Positions 35,405 to 44,886 of a stretch of 64,000 nucleotides of DNA are shown one piece after another (the stretch's first letter is position 1; each line of letters opens with the position of its first letter). The stretch comes from Mesobacillus jeotgali. Its GTDB lineage: Bacteria; Bacillota; Bacilli; Bacillales; Cytobacillaceae. The notes beneath the pieces are model-generated. The model saw nothing but the letters and a program-made list of their open reading frames with translations, searched no databases and was not told the origin of the DNA. The stretch is taken from NCBI RefSeq assembly GCF_014856545.2, contig NZ_CP109811.1:2722001-2786000 (forward strand), given 5' to 3'. The position numbers and the translations under genes are program-made.

Positions 35405-36127
35405 TCAATGATAAATAGGCGGTATATTCAAAGCTGTTTGTTTTCTTAAGGTGATATGAAGGGACCTTCCCTCGGTGATTGAAGCGAAAAAGACATCCTT
35501 TAAATTATATACTGACTCCTCAGCCAATCTATCCATGAGCCATTTCTCGTCCAGGTTTAGCTGAACAAGAACCTTCCTGTAGAGCTTTCCGTCAATGATA
35601 AGAGGCAATGCCAAATCATCACTTGTTCTGCTGATATTCATGTCTTCCAAAGTTACTGTATTTTTTTCCGCATTTTTCATAACTGTTAAATTTCCGTTAG
35701 CCTCCAGTATCCCTACCCTTACATCTCGAACATTAAAAATGTCTTTTTCTCGTAACATTAACAAGATATTGTCGATTGAATATTGGGTTTTACGCAGGTT
35801 CTCCACAATTAACTGTCCCTCATGAATCACCGTGATTGGTTCAAATGTAAGTAAGCTCCCCACTTTCCTGCTTTTAATTTTCAGGTAGGCTACCATTTTT
35901 TGAAGGAGTGCAATTAAGATAATCGCAACTCCTGTATGTATATGAGGGATATTCGGGTCGGCAATATCTGCGCCAACGACCGCACCAAAAGCCAATAGAA
36001 TTAAAAAATCAAAGACTGGCAATTCACCAATTGAACGCCTTCCCATAAACAACGCCGCAAACAACATCAATGGGAGGATCGTGACCACCCTGCCTAAGAG
36101 AATCAGCATTTCTTCTAAAAGTTTCAT
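35405..36127 (-). CDS. DUF421 family membrane protein (YetF-like)
   Basis: 240 aa: three hydrophobic segments in residues 5-90, then the DUF421 domain (PITVIHEGQLIVENLRKTQY, LLMLREKDIFNVRDVRVGIL). GGAGGCGAC RBS. The family is common in sporulating Bacillaceae; function is poorly defined. Confidence 0.88.
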   Translation of the reverse strand: MKLLEEMLILLGRVVTILPLMLFAALFMGRRSIGELPVFDFLILLAFGAVVGADIADPNIPHIHTGVAIILIALLQKMVAYLKIKSRKVGSLLTFEPITVIHEGQLIVENLRKTQYSIDNILLMLREKDIFNVRDVRVGILEANGNLTVMKNAEKNTVTLEDMNISRTSDDLALPLIIDGKLYRKVLVQLNLDEKWLMDRLAEESVYNLKDVFFASITEGRSLHITLRKQTALNIPPIYH

Positions 36128-36446
36128 TCGTCGCCTCCAATTGATTGATTAGGTTCACTAATTAGTTTTGATGTATTTTTACCATTTATACCTACTCCGC
36201 AACGTTTAGAGGCGTACATAACATTTCATCATTTCCTTTCCGCCATGAGTAAAGTAACTGAGTGAATTTCCGCTCACGGACTTATCAGGCAATCCTAACT
36301 AATAATTGTCTCCTGCCCCCACCAAATGGCTTCAACTTTCCTGGAATACAGCAAATCATATATAATGGAATTTAAATCAGGAAACAGTCCTGATTCTGTC
36401 AACCTGAATATGCACTTAAACCTTCATTTTTAAAAGGAGAAATAAT
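36128..36446 (+). other. Intergenic region between divergent DUF421 and PBP genes
   Basis: About 320 bp with no supported ORF. A TATAAT at 36361-36366 may be the -10 box of the PBP gene but lacks a good -35. Nothing else stands out. Confidence 0.4.
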
Positions 36447-38564
36447 ATGCATGTACTGCAACGATTTTGGGATGCTGTTGTTCGATTTTGGAAACGACGG
36501 CACCTGACTCAAATTTTGTTATTAGTTTTATTGGTGTTCATCCTGCTGTCCATCCTTTGGTTCGCGTTTATCGCTAGCAGGGCAAATGTCCAGACCCTGA
36601 AGGATGGATTGAGCCAGGCAACCACCATCTATGATCGCGACGGAAATGAAGCAAGCAAGCTTGCTACCAACCGTACTGGCGGAGTGTCCATAAAAGTTAT
36701 GCCAGAACATGTCCCAAATGCCGTCATTGCTATTGAGGATGAACGGTTCTATGAACATAACGGATTCGATATAAAAGGTATCGCCCGTGCTTTCTTCGGA
36801 AACCTTTTAGCTGGGGGGATTACCGGCGGTGGCAGTACACTTACCCAGCAACTGACCAAAAATGCTCTGTTATCTTCTGAGCGGACATACAAACGTAAAG
36901 TAGAGGAATTATTTTTGGCAGTCGAGCTTGAAAAAGTGTATGAAAAGGATGAAATCATAGAAATGTACCTGAACCAGGTATATTTCGGCAGTGGTGCATT
37001 TGGAATTAACAATGCCAGCAAGAAATATTTCGCAAAGGATATTCAGGATGTCACTATAAGCGAGGCTGCATTGCTAGCGGGCTTACTTAAAGCACCTTCT
37101 GCCCTGGATCCCTATAACAATTACGACGCTGCCATCAAACGCAGGAATGTTGTTCTTTCTAAAATGAACGAACTTGGTATGATATCAGATGCCGAGTACA
37201 AAAAAGCAAAGTCAGAGGAAATTGTATTGGAAGACGGAGGGGGTTCTCTTGCCGACCGAAAATATCCTTCATATGTTGACGCTGTCTTGGATGAAGCAAC
37301 TAGTAAATACGGTCTCACCCAGGATGAAATCATGACAAGAGGCTATCGAATTCATACAGAATTGGACCAGGACATCCAATCCGGCCTGGAAAAAGTGTAC
37401 CGACAGGATTATCTATTCCCTGATCGGGCCAGTGATGTTTTAGTTCAAAGTGGATCCGTCCTGCTTGATCCGGAAAATGGGGGCGTCCGTGCATTGGTTG
37501 GCGGACGCGGCGAGAAAGTTTTCAGAGGATTTAACCGTGCAACCCACCTGAGGGCTCAGCCTGGTTCGACAATGAAACCTCTGGCGGTTTACACACCGGC
37601 ATTAGAAGAAGGCTATGAATATGATTCCATGCTGGTTGATGAGAAGATGTCATTTAAAAATTACAGCCCGAAAAACTTTTCCGACACTTATCAGGGAGAG
37701 GTTCCGATGTATGAGGCAGTGGAAAAGTCCATTAACATACCCGCAGTCTGGCTATTGAATGAAATAGGCTTGAATAAAGGAATCGACTCTGTTAGAAGAT
37801 TTGGAATCAAAGTAGAAAAAGAGGACCAGAACCTGGCCCTCGCCCTTGGAGGAATGCACAATGGTGTTTCCCCTCTAAAGATGGCTGAAGCTTATTCGGT
37901 CTTTCCAAATGGAGGGAAGCGTCATGATGCCCACCTGATTACCAAAATCGTTGGTCCTACCGGCAAGGTCATCGCAGAACATGATGAATCAACAACCCGC
38001 GTTACTTCCAAAGCAGTTGCCAATGAAATGACATCGATGTTATTGAATGTTGTTGAAACAGGTACAGGTAAAGGGACAAATATTGAGGGTGTCGAGATTG
38101 CAGGCAAAACTGGCTCCACACAGCTCCCTTATGCAGATATCAACGGAACAAAGGATCAATGGTTTGTTGGCTATACACCGAACATTGTTGGGGCTGTATG
38201 GCTGGGATATGATAAAACAGACCGCAAACATTATTTATCCAGCAGCAGCTCAAGAGATGTAGTGCCTCTATTCAGGGCAATCATGGAAGAAACAGTTCCC
38301 CACATTGAGCAGGAGGAATTCAGGGTACAATCAATCAACGAACGCAAGTCCGGTGCCGTTATTGATTATGAAGAAACTGAAAAAGCAATTAGGGAAAAAG
38401 CAAATGAGCTGGAGCAAGAATTAAAGGAACGCGCTGGAAAGGTTGAAGAAAAACTGAAAGAAGAAGCACCAAAGTGGAAAAAAGTATTTGACCAAATGCA
38501 GGAAGATGCCGCTAAAGTCGGAGATAAGGTGTTTGACAAGCTTAGAGAGTGGCAAGGAGAATAA
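36447..38564 (+). CDS. Class A penicillin-binding protein (PBP2c/PbpF-like)
   Basis: 705 aa bifunctional peptidoglycan synthase. Membrane anchor (about 23-45); GT51 glycosyltransferase domain with EDERFYEHNGFD (catalytic Glu near residue 97), GGSTLTQQLTKN and EMYLNQVYFGSGAFGI; transpeptidase with S-T-M-K near 373, S-I-N near 427 and K-T-G-S near 552. From memory the closest B. subtilis protein is PbpF (PBP2c). The last 65 residues form a charged coiled-coil tail instead of the fibronectin-like end of PbpF. AAGGAG RBS, terminator downstream. Confidence 0.92.
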   Translation: MHVLQRFWDAVVRFWKRRHLTQILLLVLLVFILLSILWFAFIASRANVQTLKDGLSQATTIYDRDGNEASKLATNRTGGVSIKVMPEHVPNAVIAIEDERFYEHNGFDIKGIARAFFGNLLAGGITGGGSTLTQQLTKNALLSSERTYKRKVEELFLAVELEKVYEKDEIIEMYLNQVYFGSGAFGINNASKKYFAKDIQDVTISEAALLAGLLKAPSALDPYNNYDAAIKRRNVVLSKMNELGMISDAEYKKAKSEEIVLEDGGGSLADRKYPSYVDAVLDEATSKYGLTQDEIMTRGYRIHTELDQDIQSGLEKVYRQDYLFPDRASDVLVQSGSVLLDPENGGVRALVGGRGEKVFRGFNRATHLRAQPGSTMKPLAVYTPALEEGYEYDSMLVDEKMSFKNYSPKNFSDTYQGEVPMYEAVEKSINIPAVWLLNEIGLNKGIDSVRRFGIKVEKEDQNLALALGGMHNGVSPLKMAEAYSVFPNGGKRHDAHLITKIVGPTGKVIAEHDESTTRVTSKAVANEMTSMLLNVVETGTGKGTNIEGVEIAGKTGSTQLPYADINGTKDQWFVGYTPNIVGAVWLGYDKTDRKHYLSSSSSRDVVPLFRAIMEETVPHIEQEEFRVQSINERKSGAVIDYEETEKAIREKANELEQELKERAGKVEEKLKEEAPKWKKVFDQMQEDAAKVGDKVFDKLREWQGE

Positions 38565-38573
38565 ATGGATTTC

Positions 38574-38620
38574 GAGGGTGTCCCAAAAGTATATAACTTT
38601 TGGGCACCCTCTTTATTTTT
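38574..38620 (+). terminator. Terminator of class A PBP gene
   Basis: Long stem GAGGGTGTCCCAAAAGT/ACTTTTGGGCACCCTC (one bulge) followed by a T-rich tract. Confidence 0.92.
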
Positions 38621-38640
38621 GAGACTGCTTGTAAAAAGGT

Positions 38641-38777
38641 CCGTTGATTTCCGTTCCAGGCGCTTCGCTTTCCGCGGGGCTGGCGCTGAGCCTCCTCATC
38701 GCTTCGCTCTTGCGGGGTCTCACCTGACCAGCTGAGCCCGCAGGAGTCTTCGCGCCTTCCACTCCAATCAACTCAGG
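38641..38777. repeat. GC-rich MITE-like intergenic repeat
   Basis: About 135 bp, much richer in GC than its surroundings, with imperfect terminal inverted repeats: GTTGATTTCCGTTCCAGGCG at the left, and at the right GTTGATTGGAGTGGAAGGCG when read on the other strand. I recall closely similar elements in intergenic regions of many Bacillaceae. It lies immediately upstream of the IS1182-type transposase. Only one copy is in this window. Confidence 0.7.
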
Positions 38778-38872
38778 TTTCTAAATTCATTTTTCGCGCA
38801 AAAAATACAAGAAAATTCCTCTTTTGTTATAATTAAGTCACCACAACCAACTATACAAAAGGAGAGATTTTC

Positions 38873-40426
38873 TTGTACAAAAATTATAACACAAACCAGT
38901 TGACCCTTCCAATGGACATTCAAGTTTTGATTCCTCAACAACACCTTGTCAGATTAATCGATTTTGCCGTCGATCAGATGAATCCCAATATCTTTCTCTC
39001 TCTTTATCCTGGTGGAGGTCGGCCGCCTTACCATCCTCAAATGATGTTAAAAGTCATTCTTTATGCATATGCCAACCGTATTTATTCCTCTCGACAAATC
39101 GCGAAACAGCTTACAGAGAACATTATGTTTATGTGGCTTTCCGGCGAACAGAAGCCAGATTTCCGTACCATCAACCGTTTCCGATCCGAACGCATGAAAG
39201 ATGTCATCTATCAGACGTTCTTTTCCATAGTCGACCTCCTTCGGGAGGAAGGACTTGTGAAGCTGGAAGATTACTTCCTGGATGGGACTAAATTGGAGGC
39301 AAACGCCAACAAGTATACCTTTGTATGGAAGAAATCCACTGAAAAGTACGATAAAATGCTGGATGAAAAATTCCGCCAGATTCTCTTTGGGATTGAACAA
39401 GTCACCAAAGAAGATGAAGAAGCAGAAAAGGAACAAGATTTTCAGGAAAAGCTCGAAGAGTCACCCATCTCTTCTGCAAAAATCGAAGAAACCATCAAAA
39501 AGTTGGAAGAGAGACTGGAACAGGACCCAAAAAACAAACCTTTAAAGAAGGCTAAACGTCAACTGGAAAAGGACCTTCTGCCTCGAAAACAGAAGTATGA
39601 ACTTCAGAAACAGACTTTTGGGGAGAGAAACAGCTTTTCTAAGACAGATACCGATGCCACTTTTATGCGAATGAAAGAGGACCACATGATGAACGGGTAA
39701 TTAAAGCCCGGATATAATGTTCAGATTGGTACAGAAAATCAGTTCATCACCAACTTCAGCCTGCATCAACGGGCTGGGGACCCTGGCTGTTTGATTCCCC
39801 ATCTGGATCTCTTAGAAAAATATAACCGCCCGAAGCCAAAGGCCATTATTGCCGACTCTGGTTATGGTAGCGAAGAAAACTATGCACATTGTGAAGAACA
39901 GGAAATAGAAGCGTACATTAAATACAATACCTTTGATAAAGAACAGACAAAAGCGTGGAAGGAACAACTTGGCCGTGTTGAAAATATGGAGTATGACGAA
40001 GAGCTAGATGAATGGATTTGCGCAAACGGAAAACGCCTGATTTTCCAGTATGAGAGTCAAAGAAAGTCCGACAACGATTACAATTCCGTGAAGCGCACGT
40101 ACCGCTGTACCGATTGTATGAACTGTCCATTCCAAACCACCTGTGCCAAAGACAAAGATACAAAGACCGTACAGGTCTCCGTGAAAAATCAACAACAACG
40201 AAAAGAAGTTCGTGAACGCTTGGCTACGGAAGAAGGAAGCCAAAGATACAGGCAGCGAAAAATAGATGTAGAGCCGGTATTTGGGCAGATTAAGCACAAT
40301 CGAGCGTTTAAGAGATTCGGGTTAAGAGGCCTATCCAAGAATACCACGGATTGGGGTCTTATTTGTGCTGCACACAATCTTTTGAAGTGGGCAGCCAACA
40401 AGGAATGTGAACAAAAATTAGGGTAA
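38873..40426 (+). pseudogene. IS1182-family transposase interrupted by in-frame TAA
   Basis: TTG start after GGAGAG; 517 continuous codons broken only by TAA at 39698-39700. N-terminal part SLYPGGGRPPYHPQMMLKVI and EQKPDFRTINRFRS, DDE region LEDYFLDGTKLEANANKY, C-terminal zinc-like CTDCMNCPFQTTCAKD and VEPVFGQIKHNRAFKRFGLR are IS1182 features. The stop falls in MMNG-stop-LKPGYNVQIGTE, where the family has Gln, so CAA to TAA is likely. I could not identify the element's terminal inverted repeats. Confidence 0.88.
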
Positions 40427-40497
40427 TGAAGGGAAGTAATATCCCTCTATCTCTTATAAATCCATCAAATCCAACCCAGAAACTAGATAAAAAGTAA

Positions 40498-40551
40498 AGA
40501 GGCGACTCTCAGGTCGAATTTATTCAACCTTTTGAGTCAGCCTCTATTTTT
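40498..40551 (+). terminator. Large hairpin/terminator downstream of IS1182-type transposase
   Basis: AGAGGCGACTC and GAGTCAGCCTCT pair with one bulge around an inner AGGT/ACCT stem, followed by a T-rich run. Confidence 0.7.
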
Positions 40552-40614
40552 ATTGCTTCCATTGATGTTGTCAATTGGTGTTCTGAAAATCGATTACGCG
40601 AAAAATAGAGTCCA

Positions 40615-40944
40615 TTCGTGACCTAATATTCCTTATTTTTGAAAGTCAGGGCACCAATAGCCTTGATTGGTGATCTAAAATTCCTTATTCTTGAAAATCA
40701 GGTCACCAATACTCCTGATTGGTGACCTAAAATTCCTTATTCTTGAAAATCAGGTCACCAATAGCCTTGATTGGTGACCTAAATTTCCTTTTTCTTGAAA
40801 TCAGGCACCAATGACCCCGATTGGTGACCCCAAATTCCTTTTTCTTGAAATCAGGTCACCAATAGCCTTGATTGGTGACCTAAAATTCCTCTTTCTTGAA
40901 AATCAGGGCACCAATGACCCCGATTGGTGACCTCAGGAATTGAG
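40615..40944. repeat. Tandem array of about 52 bp palindromic units
   Basis: Six full units start at 40615, 40667, 40719, 40771, 40821 and 40872 (lengths 52, 52, 52, 50, 51, 52), with a partial seventh at 40924. Each holds ATTGGTGACCT and its complement AGGTCACCAAT (11 bp arms, a few degenerate) around a 20-24 nt T-rich loop, with a 5-7 bp spacer (AGCCTTG, GACCCCG or ACTCCTG) between hairpins. Unit length is not a multiple of three and no ORF crosses it. A degenerate unit may precede at about 40574. Confidence 0.92.
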
Positions 40945-40971
40945 TATGATGTAATTATCCTTACCGCTTAA

Positions 40972-41529
40972 TTAGAATACCTTAGAATAAATACAGGTAT
41001 CCCTGAGATCACCGTCAACGGAAACTGAATCATTCCTTAAGATCCCATCGAGAGCAAAACCTAATTTGTCGGGGATAGCCCTGCTTTTAGTATTCAATAC
41101 ATCACACCGGATTTCAATCCTGCGGGCTTTAAGCTCGCGAACGGCAAAATCAGTGATTCCCTGGACAGCCTCGGTCATGTATCCTCGACCACTGTATCGA
41201 GTGTCAATCCAATATCCGATTTCAAATTTTGGGACGTCCCAGTTAATTCTGTGCAGACCTGATGAACCAACAAATTCCCTGGTATCTTTCTTGAATACAA
41301 GAAGCCTAAGGTCTGAGCGATTCAAAAAGTTTATATAGCCCTCCCTGATCACGATTTCTGTTTCTTCAACATTCTGTTCTTTTTTGGCAAATGGCATCCA
41401 AGGCTGAAGTTCTTTTAAGGATGCATTGATGGATTCACAGGTTACAGCTCCGTCTCCAGGCAGCGGCATCCTGATAAAAAGACGTTCTGTTTCAAATTCG
41501 GCTGGGAACTCCAATAAAATAGGATTCAC
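40972..41529 (-). CDS. GNAT acetyltransferase, RimJ/RimL-like
   Basis: About 185 aa. I choose GTG 41529, preceded by GGGGAGAGG; ATG 41556 is in frame without an RBS. ETERLFIRMPLPGDGAV opening, acetyl-CoA loop EIGYWIDTRYSGRGYMTEAV and C-terminal LNTKSRAIPDKLGFALDG define the ribosomal-protein Nα-acetyltransferase-like family. Confidence 0.9.
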   Translation of the reverse strand: MNPILLEFPAEFETERLFIRMPLPGDGAVTCESINASLKELQPWMPFAKKEQNVEETEIVIREGYINFLNRSDLRLLVFKKDTREFVGSSGLHRINWDVPKFEIGYWIDTRYSGRGYMTEAVQGITDFAVRELKARRIEIRCDVLNTKSRAIPDKLGFALDGILRNDSVSVDGDLRDTCIYSKVF

Positions 41530-41560
41530 CTTCACCTCTCCCCTTTCAATCTCCATTTAA

Positions 41561-41587
41561 AAAGAGCGGTCAGATGACCGCTCTTTA
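41561..41587 (-). terminator. Terminator of the BcrAB-like ABC operon
   Basis: AAAGAGCGGTCA/TGACCGCTCTTT, a near-perfect hairpin with a short loop and T run on the minus strand. Confidence 0.88.
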
Positions 41588-41598
41588 GATTATTCTGC

Positions 41599-42543
41599 TT
41601 ATATACTGATATCCCTCTTTTGGAAAAAGAAAAAGGTGAGCATCATAAATATCGCGTAATATACCGCCAGTATGGCTAGCGATACCGGCATTGTTATATC
41701 CTCAAGAATTCGATCCTGAAGTGCATAGACGGTCAAATCCAGATGAGGGAATATCAAGAATTTTGCCCAAGTATATTTATCAGCAAGCATAAGGATGATA
41801 CCGCCGATTGTAGAGGAGAAGAACAGCACGAATATCCCGATTCCCACTGCCAGGGCCTGGCTTTTAAATAATGTTGACAGCATAAAGGCAATTGTCATGA
41901 TGATTAGCAGACTTGGAATGAAGTAAAGCATTTTTAACATGAATTGTGTACCGACTTCGGCTACCTTTCTTCCTTCAAGTGTGATTTCAAACATCTTCAT
42001 ATTGAAATCACCACTGCCAAATAAGATTAATCCTATAATGTATCCTGATACAATTAATGTCAGGACCAATAATAATGCATATATGATGACTGCAATATAC
42101 TTTGACAACAGGATTCTCCATCGCTGATGCGGACGAATCAGCAGCTGCTTGATGGTTCCATCCGAGAATTCTGCAGCGACATTGGCACTGCCAACCACAA
42201 CCACGAACAAGGTGACAAGTGAGCTGACACCCACTACTACGTCGTTCATGAAATGCCAGTTTGTCTTTTCATTTGGGTTAATGTCTTGATCAAGAAATTG
42301 CTGTGTCTGTTCAATTTGGTTCTGAATCATTTTCTTCTCGTCATCGGAGGCAGATGCCATCTGGTTTTCAAGCATTGCGATCTCTGCCTGGGTGTCCTGA
42401 CGCCAATTAGGATTTGGATCTGCGCTGAATTTCATATAAATGATGCCGGCAATTAAAACGGCCATCAAGATAATGATCATATAGATCCAGCTTGCCATTT
42501 TGCCAAATATCTTCATTAACTCATTTTGGATTAAAGGAATCAT
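41599..42543 (-). CDS. ABC-2 type transporter permease (BcrB-like)
   Basis: 314 aa: one N-terminal membrane segment (about 18-40), an extracytoplasmic helical loop (45-100) and five C-terminal segments. DGTIKQLLIRPHQRWRILLS is the conserved coupling region of ABC-2 permeases that export antibiotics or lipids. Start overlaps the ATPase stop by 4 bp (ATGA). Confidence 0.88.
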   Translation of the reverse strand: MIPLIQNELMKIFGKMASWIYMIIILMAVLIAGIIYMKFSADPNPNWRQDTQAEIAMLENQMASASDDEKKMIQNQIEQTQQFLDQDINPNEKTNWHFMNDVVVGVSSLVTLFVVVVGSANVAAEFSDGTIKQLLIRPHQRWRILLSKYIAVIIYALLLVLTLIVSGYIIGLILFGSGDFNMKMFEITLEGRKVAEVGTQFMLKMLYFIPSLLIIMTIAFMLSTLFKSQALAVGIGIFVLFFSSTIGGIILMLADKYTWAKFLIFPHLDLTVYALQDRILEDITMPVSLAILAVYYAIFMMLTFFFFQKRDISI

Positions 42544-43484
42544 ATCATCTGCTCCTTCTTGCCTTTATTCGTGATTTCCAGGAAGCGGTCTTCCAGTGTT
42601 GCTTTCACGTTTAATATTTCGAAGACATCTATTTGATTTTCAACGAATAGCTTGTTAATCCTCGGGATTTGTTCTTTGCGTACTGATAAAGTTATGCGAT
42701 TGCCTTTACTGGTGGTTACTTTTACATCTGTCATCTTTTCTTTCAATAGCTTGGAAGCAAGGGCAGGATCCGATAATTCCACCTCTATTGTCTTAACCTC
42801 CAGCGCTTCAGACGTTTCATTATCATTATGCATAGAAGAAATATGTATCAATTTCCCCTTTTCAATGATCGCAAATCGGTCACACATTAGCTGCATCTCC
42901 GACAATAAATGAGAAGATACTAATACAGAAGTTCCCTGGCTTGCGAGCAAGCGCAAATAATCCCTGAACTCACGAATTCCCTGCGGGTCCAGTCCATTAG
43001 TAGGCTCATCCAGTATGAGAATAGACGGTTTATGTAAAATCGCTTGCGCCACCCCGAGGCGTTGGCGCATTCCCAAAGAATAAGTACGGACTTTATCATG
43101 GATCGCATTTTCAAGGCCTACAAGCTTGGTTACTTCGTTTAGCCGCTCTTCGGTAATATCACTTAGTGCCATCCGCGCATAATGCCTGAGATTTTTGTAT
43201 CCACTAAGGTATTTGTAGAATTCTGGATTTTCCACAATAGCACCCAGTTCATTCATTGCTTTTGTAAAAGACTCATCCAAATCGTGGCCGTTTACGAGCA
43301 CAGTTCCTCCTGTGCGATTAATCAGGCTAACAATCATTCGGATGATTGTTGTTTTTCCGGCACCGTTAGGACCCAACAGTCCAAATATTTCACCTCGTTC
43401 CACTTGAAAACTCACATCATCAACGATGGTTTTTTTACCAATCGTCTTAGTCAACTCTTTTACCTCGAGGGCAAATTGCGACAT
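42540..43484 (-). CDS. ABC transporter ATP-binding protein (BcrA-like)
   Basis: 314 aa. Walker A GPNGAGKTT, signature YSLGMRQRLGVAQAIL, Walker B ILILDEPTNGLDP, H-loop SSHLLSEM. The C-terminal 90 residues are the accessory domain common to BcrA-type ATPases of the DRA family. It pairs with the permease downstream. uppP lies 430 bp upstream on the same strand. Confidence 0.92.
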   Translation of the reverse strand: MSQFALEVKELTKTIGKKTIVDDVSFQVERGEIFGLLGPNGAGKTTIIRMIVSLINRTGGTVLVNGHDLDESFTKAMNELGAIVENPEFYKYLSGYKNLRHYARMALSDITEERLNEVTKLVGLENAIHDKVRTYSLGMRQRLGVAQAILHKPSILILDEPTNGLDPQGIREFRDYLRLLASQGTSVLVSSHLLSEMQLMCDRFAIIEKGKLIHISSMHNDNETSEALEVKTIEVELSDPALASKLLKEKMTDVKVTTSKGNRITLSVRKEQIPRINKLFVENQIDVFEILNVKATLEDRFLEITNKGKKEQMI

Positions 43485-43693
43485 AGAATCTCCTCATTTC
43501 ATAAATGTTATTTCATGAGCTCACAAAGATTAATACGATGGAAATTGTAAAAAGTTACAAAAAAAGCAAAAAAAGAATATCTTAACATAGCCCTCATTTT
43601 TATTTAGTATATTGCCCACCCTTAATACAAACGATATAAATGATATTCGCTAGAATATCGTCTGTTTCAAAAATCCAATCATGAGGTGATTGT
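43485..43693. other. Intergenic region with a palindrome
   Basis: About 210 bp separating the minus-strand ABC operon from the plus-strand 51 aa gene. Contains GATATTC-GCTA-GAATATC at 43642-43659, a 7 bp-armed palindrome of operator size about 35 bp before the 51 aa ORF. No regulator is assigned. Confidence 0.45.
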
Positions 43694-43849
43694 ATGAGTT
43701 ATAAAGATCATTTGGATCCACACTCACAACTTTTCCACCACACTTGGACTAGGCGCAAGCATACCAACTCGCAGGTAAACGGGGAAACCCAGGTAACAAA
43801 GAACACACTGCTTGCAAGGAGTAACGCTAAAGCGCACCGCATGTTTTGA
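43694..43849 (+). CDS. Small 51 aa basic, His-rich protein
   Basis: ATG at 43694 preceded by ATGAGGTGAT; 51 codons to TGA 43847-43849, followed by a strong hairpin. Rich in His, Lys, Arg, Asn and Thr (opening MSYKDHLDPHSQLFHHTWTR), no hydrophobic segment. RBS, ORF and terminator make it credible. Not recognised. Confidence 0.68.
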   Translation: MSYKDHLDPHSQLFHHTWTRRKHTNSQVNGETQVTKNTLLARSNAKAHRMF

Positions 43850-43861
43850 TTTTTTGAAACT

Positions 43862-43904
43862 AAAAAGGGAAAAGACGCGCTTTGCGCCTTTTCCCTTTTA
43901 GCAA
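43862..43904. terminator. Bidirectional terminator between 51 aa gene and uppP
   Basis: AAAAGGGAAAAGACGCG paired with CGCCTTTTCCCTTTT (about 15 bp with one mismatch) with flanking A and T runs. Confidence 0.9.
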
Positions 43905-43913
43905 AATCCTTGA

Positions 43914-44741
43914 TTAAAGAAAAATAAAATAAATAACTCCCGCCAAAATAATCCGATAGATCGCAAATGGCATTAACTTAATTTTATTGATAAGCTTCAG
44001 AAAGAATCTGATGAAAATCAACGCAAACACAAACGCGCTGATAAAGCCTACAGTGAAAAAAGGCAATGCATCTATTGTGAAATACTGCCAGTTTTTCAGC
44101 AAAGATATTCCGCTTGCGCCAAGCATGATTGGAACCGCCATGATGAAGGTGAAATCGGAAGCCGCGCGATGGCTCATCCCGAGAAGTACTCCTCCCGCTA
44201 TTGTGGAACCGGACCTCGAAAAACCTGGCCATAATCCAAGACACTGGAACAAACCTACTCCAAATGCCTGTTTATAGCTGATTTGATCAACATCCTCAGT
44301 CTTAAGTATTTTGGGTTGAAAGCGGTCTGCTATTATCAACAGAAATGCTCCAACTACCAATCCGATGATGACAGTTTCTACCGAAAATAGGTGCTCATCA
44401 ATATAGTCCTCAAATAAAATGCCAGTCACTCCAGCAGGAATCAAACCTGCGATTACCTTAGGCAGACTCAGCCTCCCTTTTGAATCCGCGATTGAAACAC
44501 CCTTTTCCAAACCTAACAGGTTAATGAATCGGTCTTTGAATACAATGACCACAGCTAATATAGATCCTAATTGAATAACTACTTTAAAAGTATTGGCAAC
44601 AGGCTCTGTAAACAATTGTTTAGAGTGCAACAGCAAATCATCGACAATAATCATATGGCCAGTGGACGAGACAGGTGCAAATTCAGTTAATCCTTCTACT
44701 AAACCGAGTATAAATGCCACAATTAATTCCCAAATGTTCAT
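43914..44741 (-). CDS. uppP: Undecaprenyl-diphosphatase UppP (BacA)
   Basis: 275 aa, about eight membrane segments. Both active-site motifs are present: EGLTEFAPVSSTGHMII near the N-terminus and GLWPGFSRSGSTIAGGVLLG. It recycles the C55 lipid carrier by dephosphorylating C55-PP and confers bacitracin resistance when abundant. A BcrAB-like transporter is next to it, and a bactoprenol-linked glycosyltransferase operon follows upstream. Confidence 0.94.
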   Translation of the reverse strand: MNIWELIVAFILGLVEGLTEFAPVSSTGHMIIVDDLLLHSKQLFTEPVANTFKVVIQLGSILAVVIVFKDRFINLLGLEKGVSIADSKGRLSLPKVIAGLIPAGVTGILFEDYIDEHLFSVETVIIGLVVGAFLLIIADRFQPKILKTEDVDQISYKQAFGVGLFQCLGLWPGFSRSGSTIAGGVLLGMSHRAASDFTFIMAVPIMLGASGISLLKNWQYFTIDALPFFTVGFISAFVFALIFIRFFLKLINKIKLMPFAIYRIILAGVIYFIFL

Positions 44742-44857
44742 GAAGTGGTCTTGCTCCTTTAAGAGTTAAATTTAAGTGCTTATCTCACATTCTTTCGGAA
44801 AACAACAAACGCAAATGTACTTATTAATTTTTATCTCTAATTGGGCATTTAGTCAAT

Positions 44858-44886
44858 AAAAAAAAGCAGCATCATAAGCTGCTTTT
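44858..44886 (-). terminator. Terminator of the glycosylation operon
   Basis: AAAGCAGC/GCTGCTTT stem with a 7 nt loop and T run on the minus strand; overlaps the last codons of the GtrA gene. Confidence 0.82.

Noticed and set aside
38780..40600. Terminal inverted repeats of the IS1182-type element
   Set aside because: I compared the flanks and found no convincing matching ends, so no element boundaries were assigned.
40615..40944. CRISPR array
   Set aside because: The whole unit repeats and the intervals between hairpins are only 5-7 bp, with no unique spacers and no cas genes nearby.
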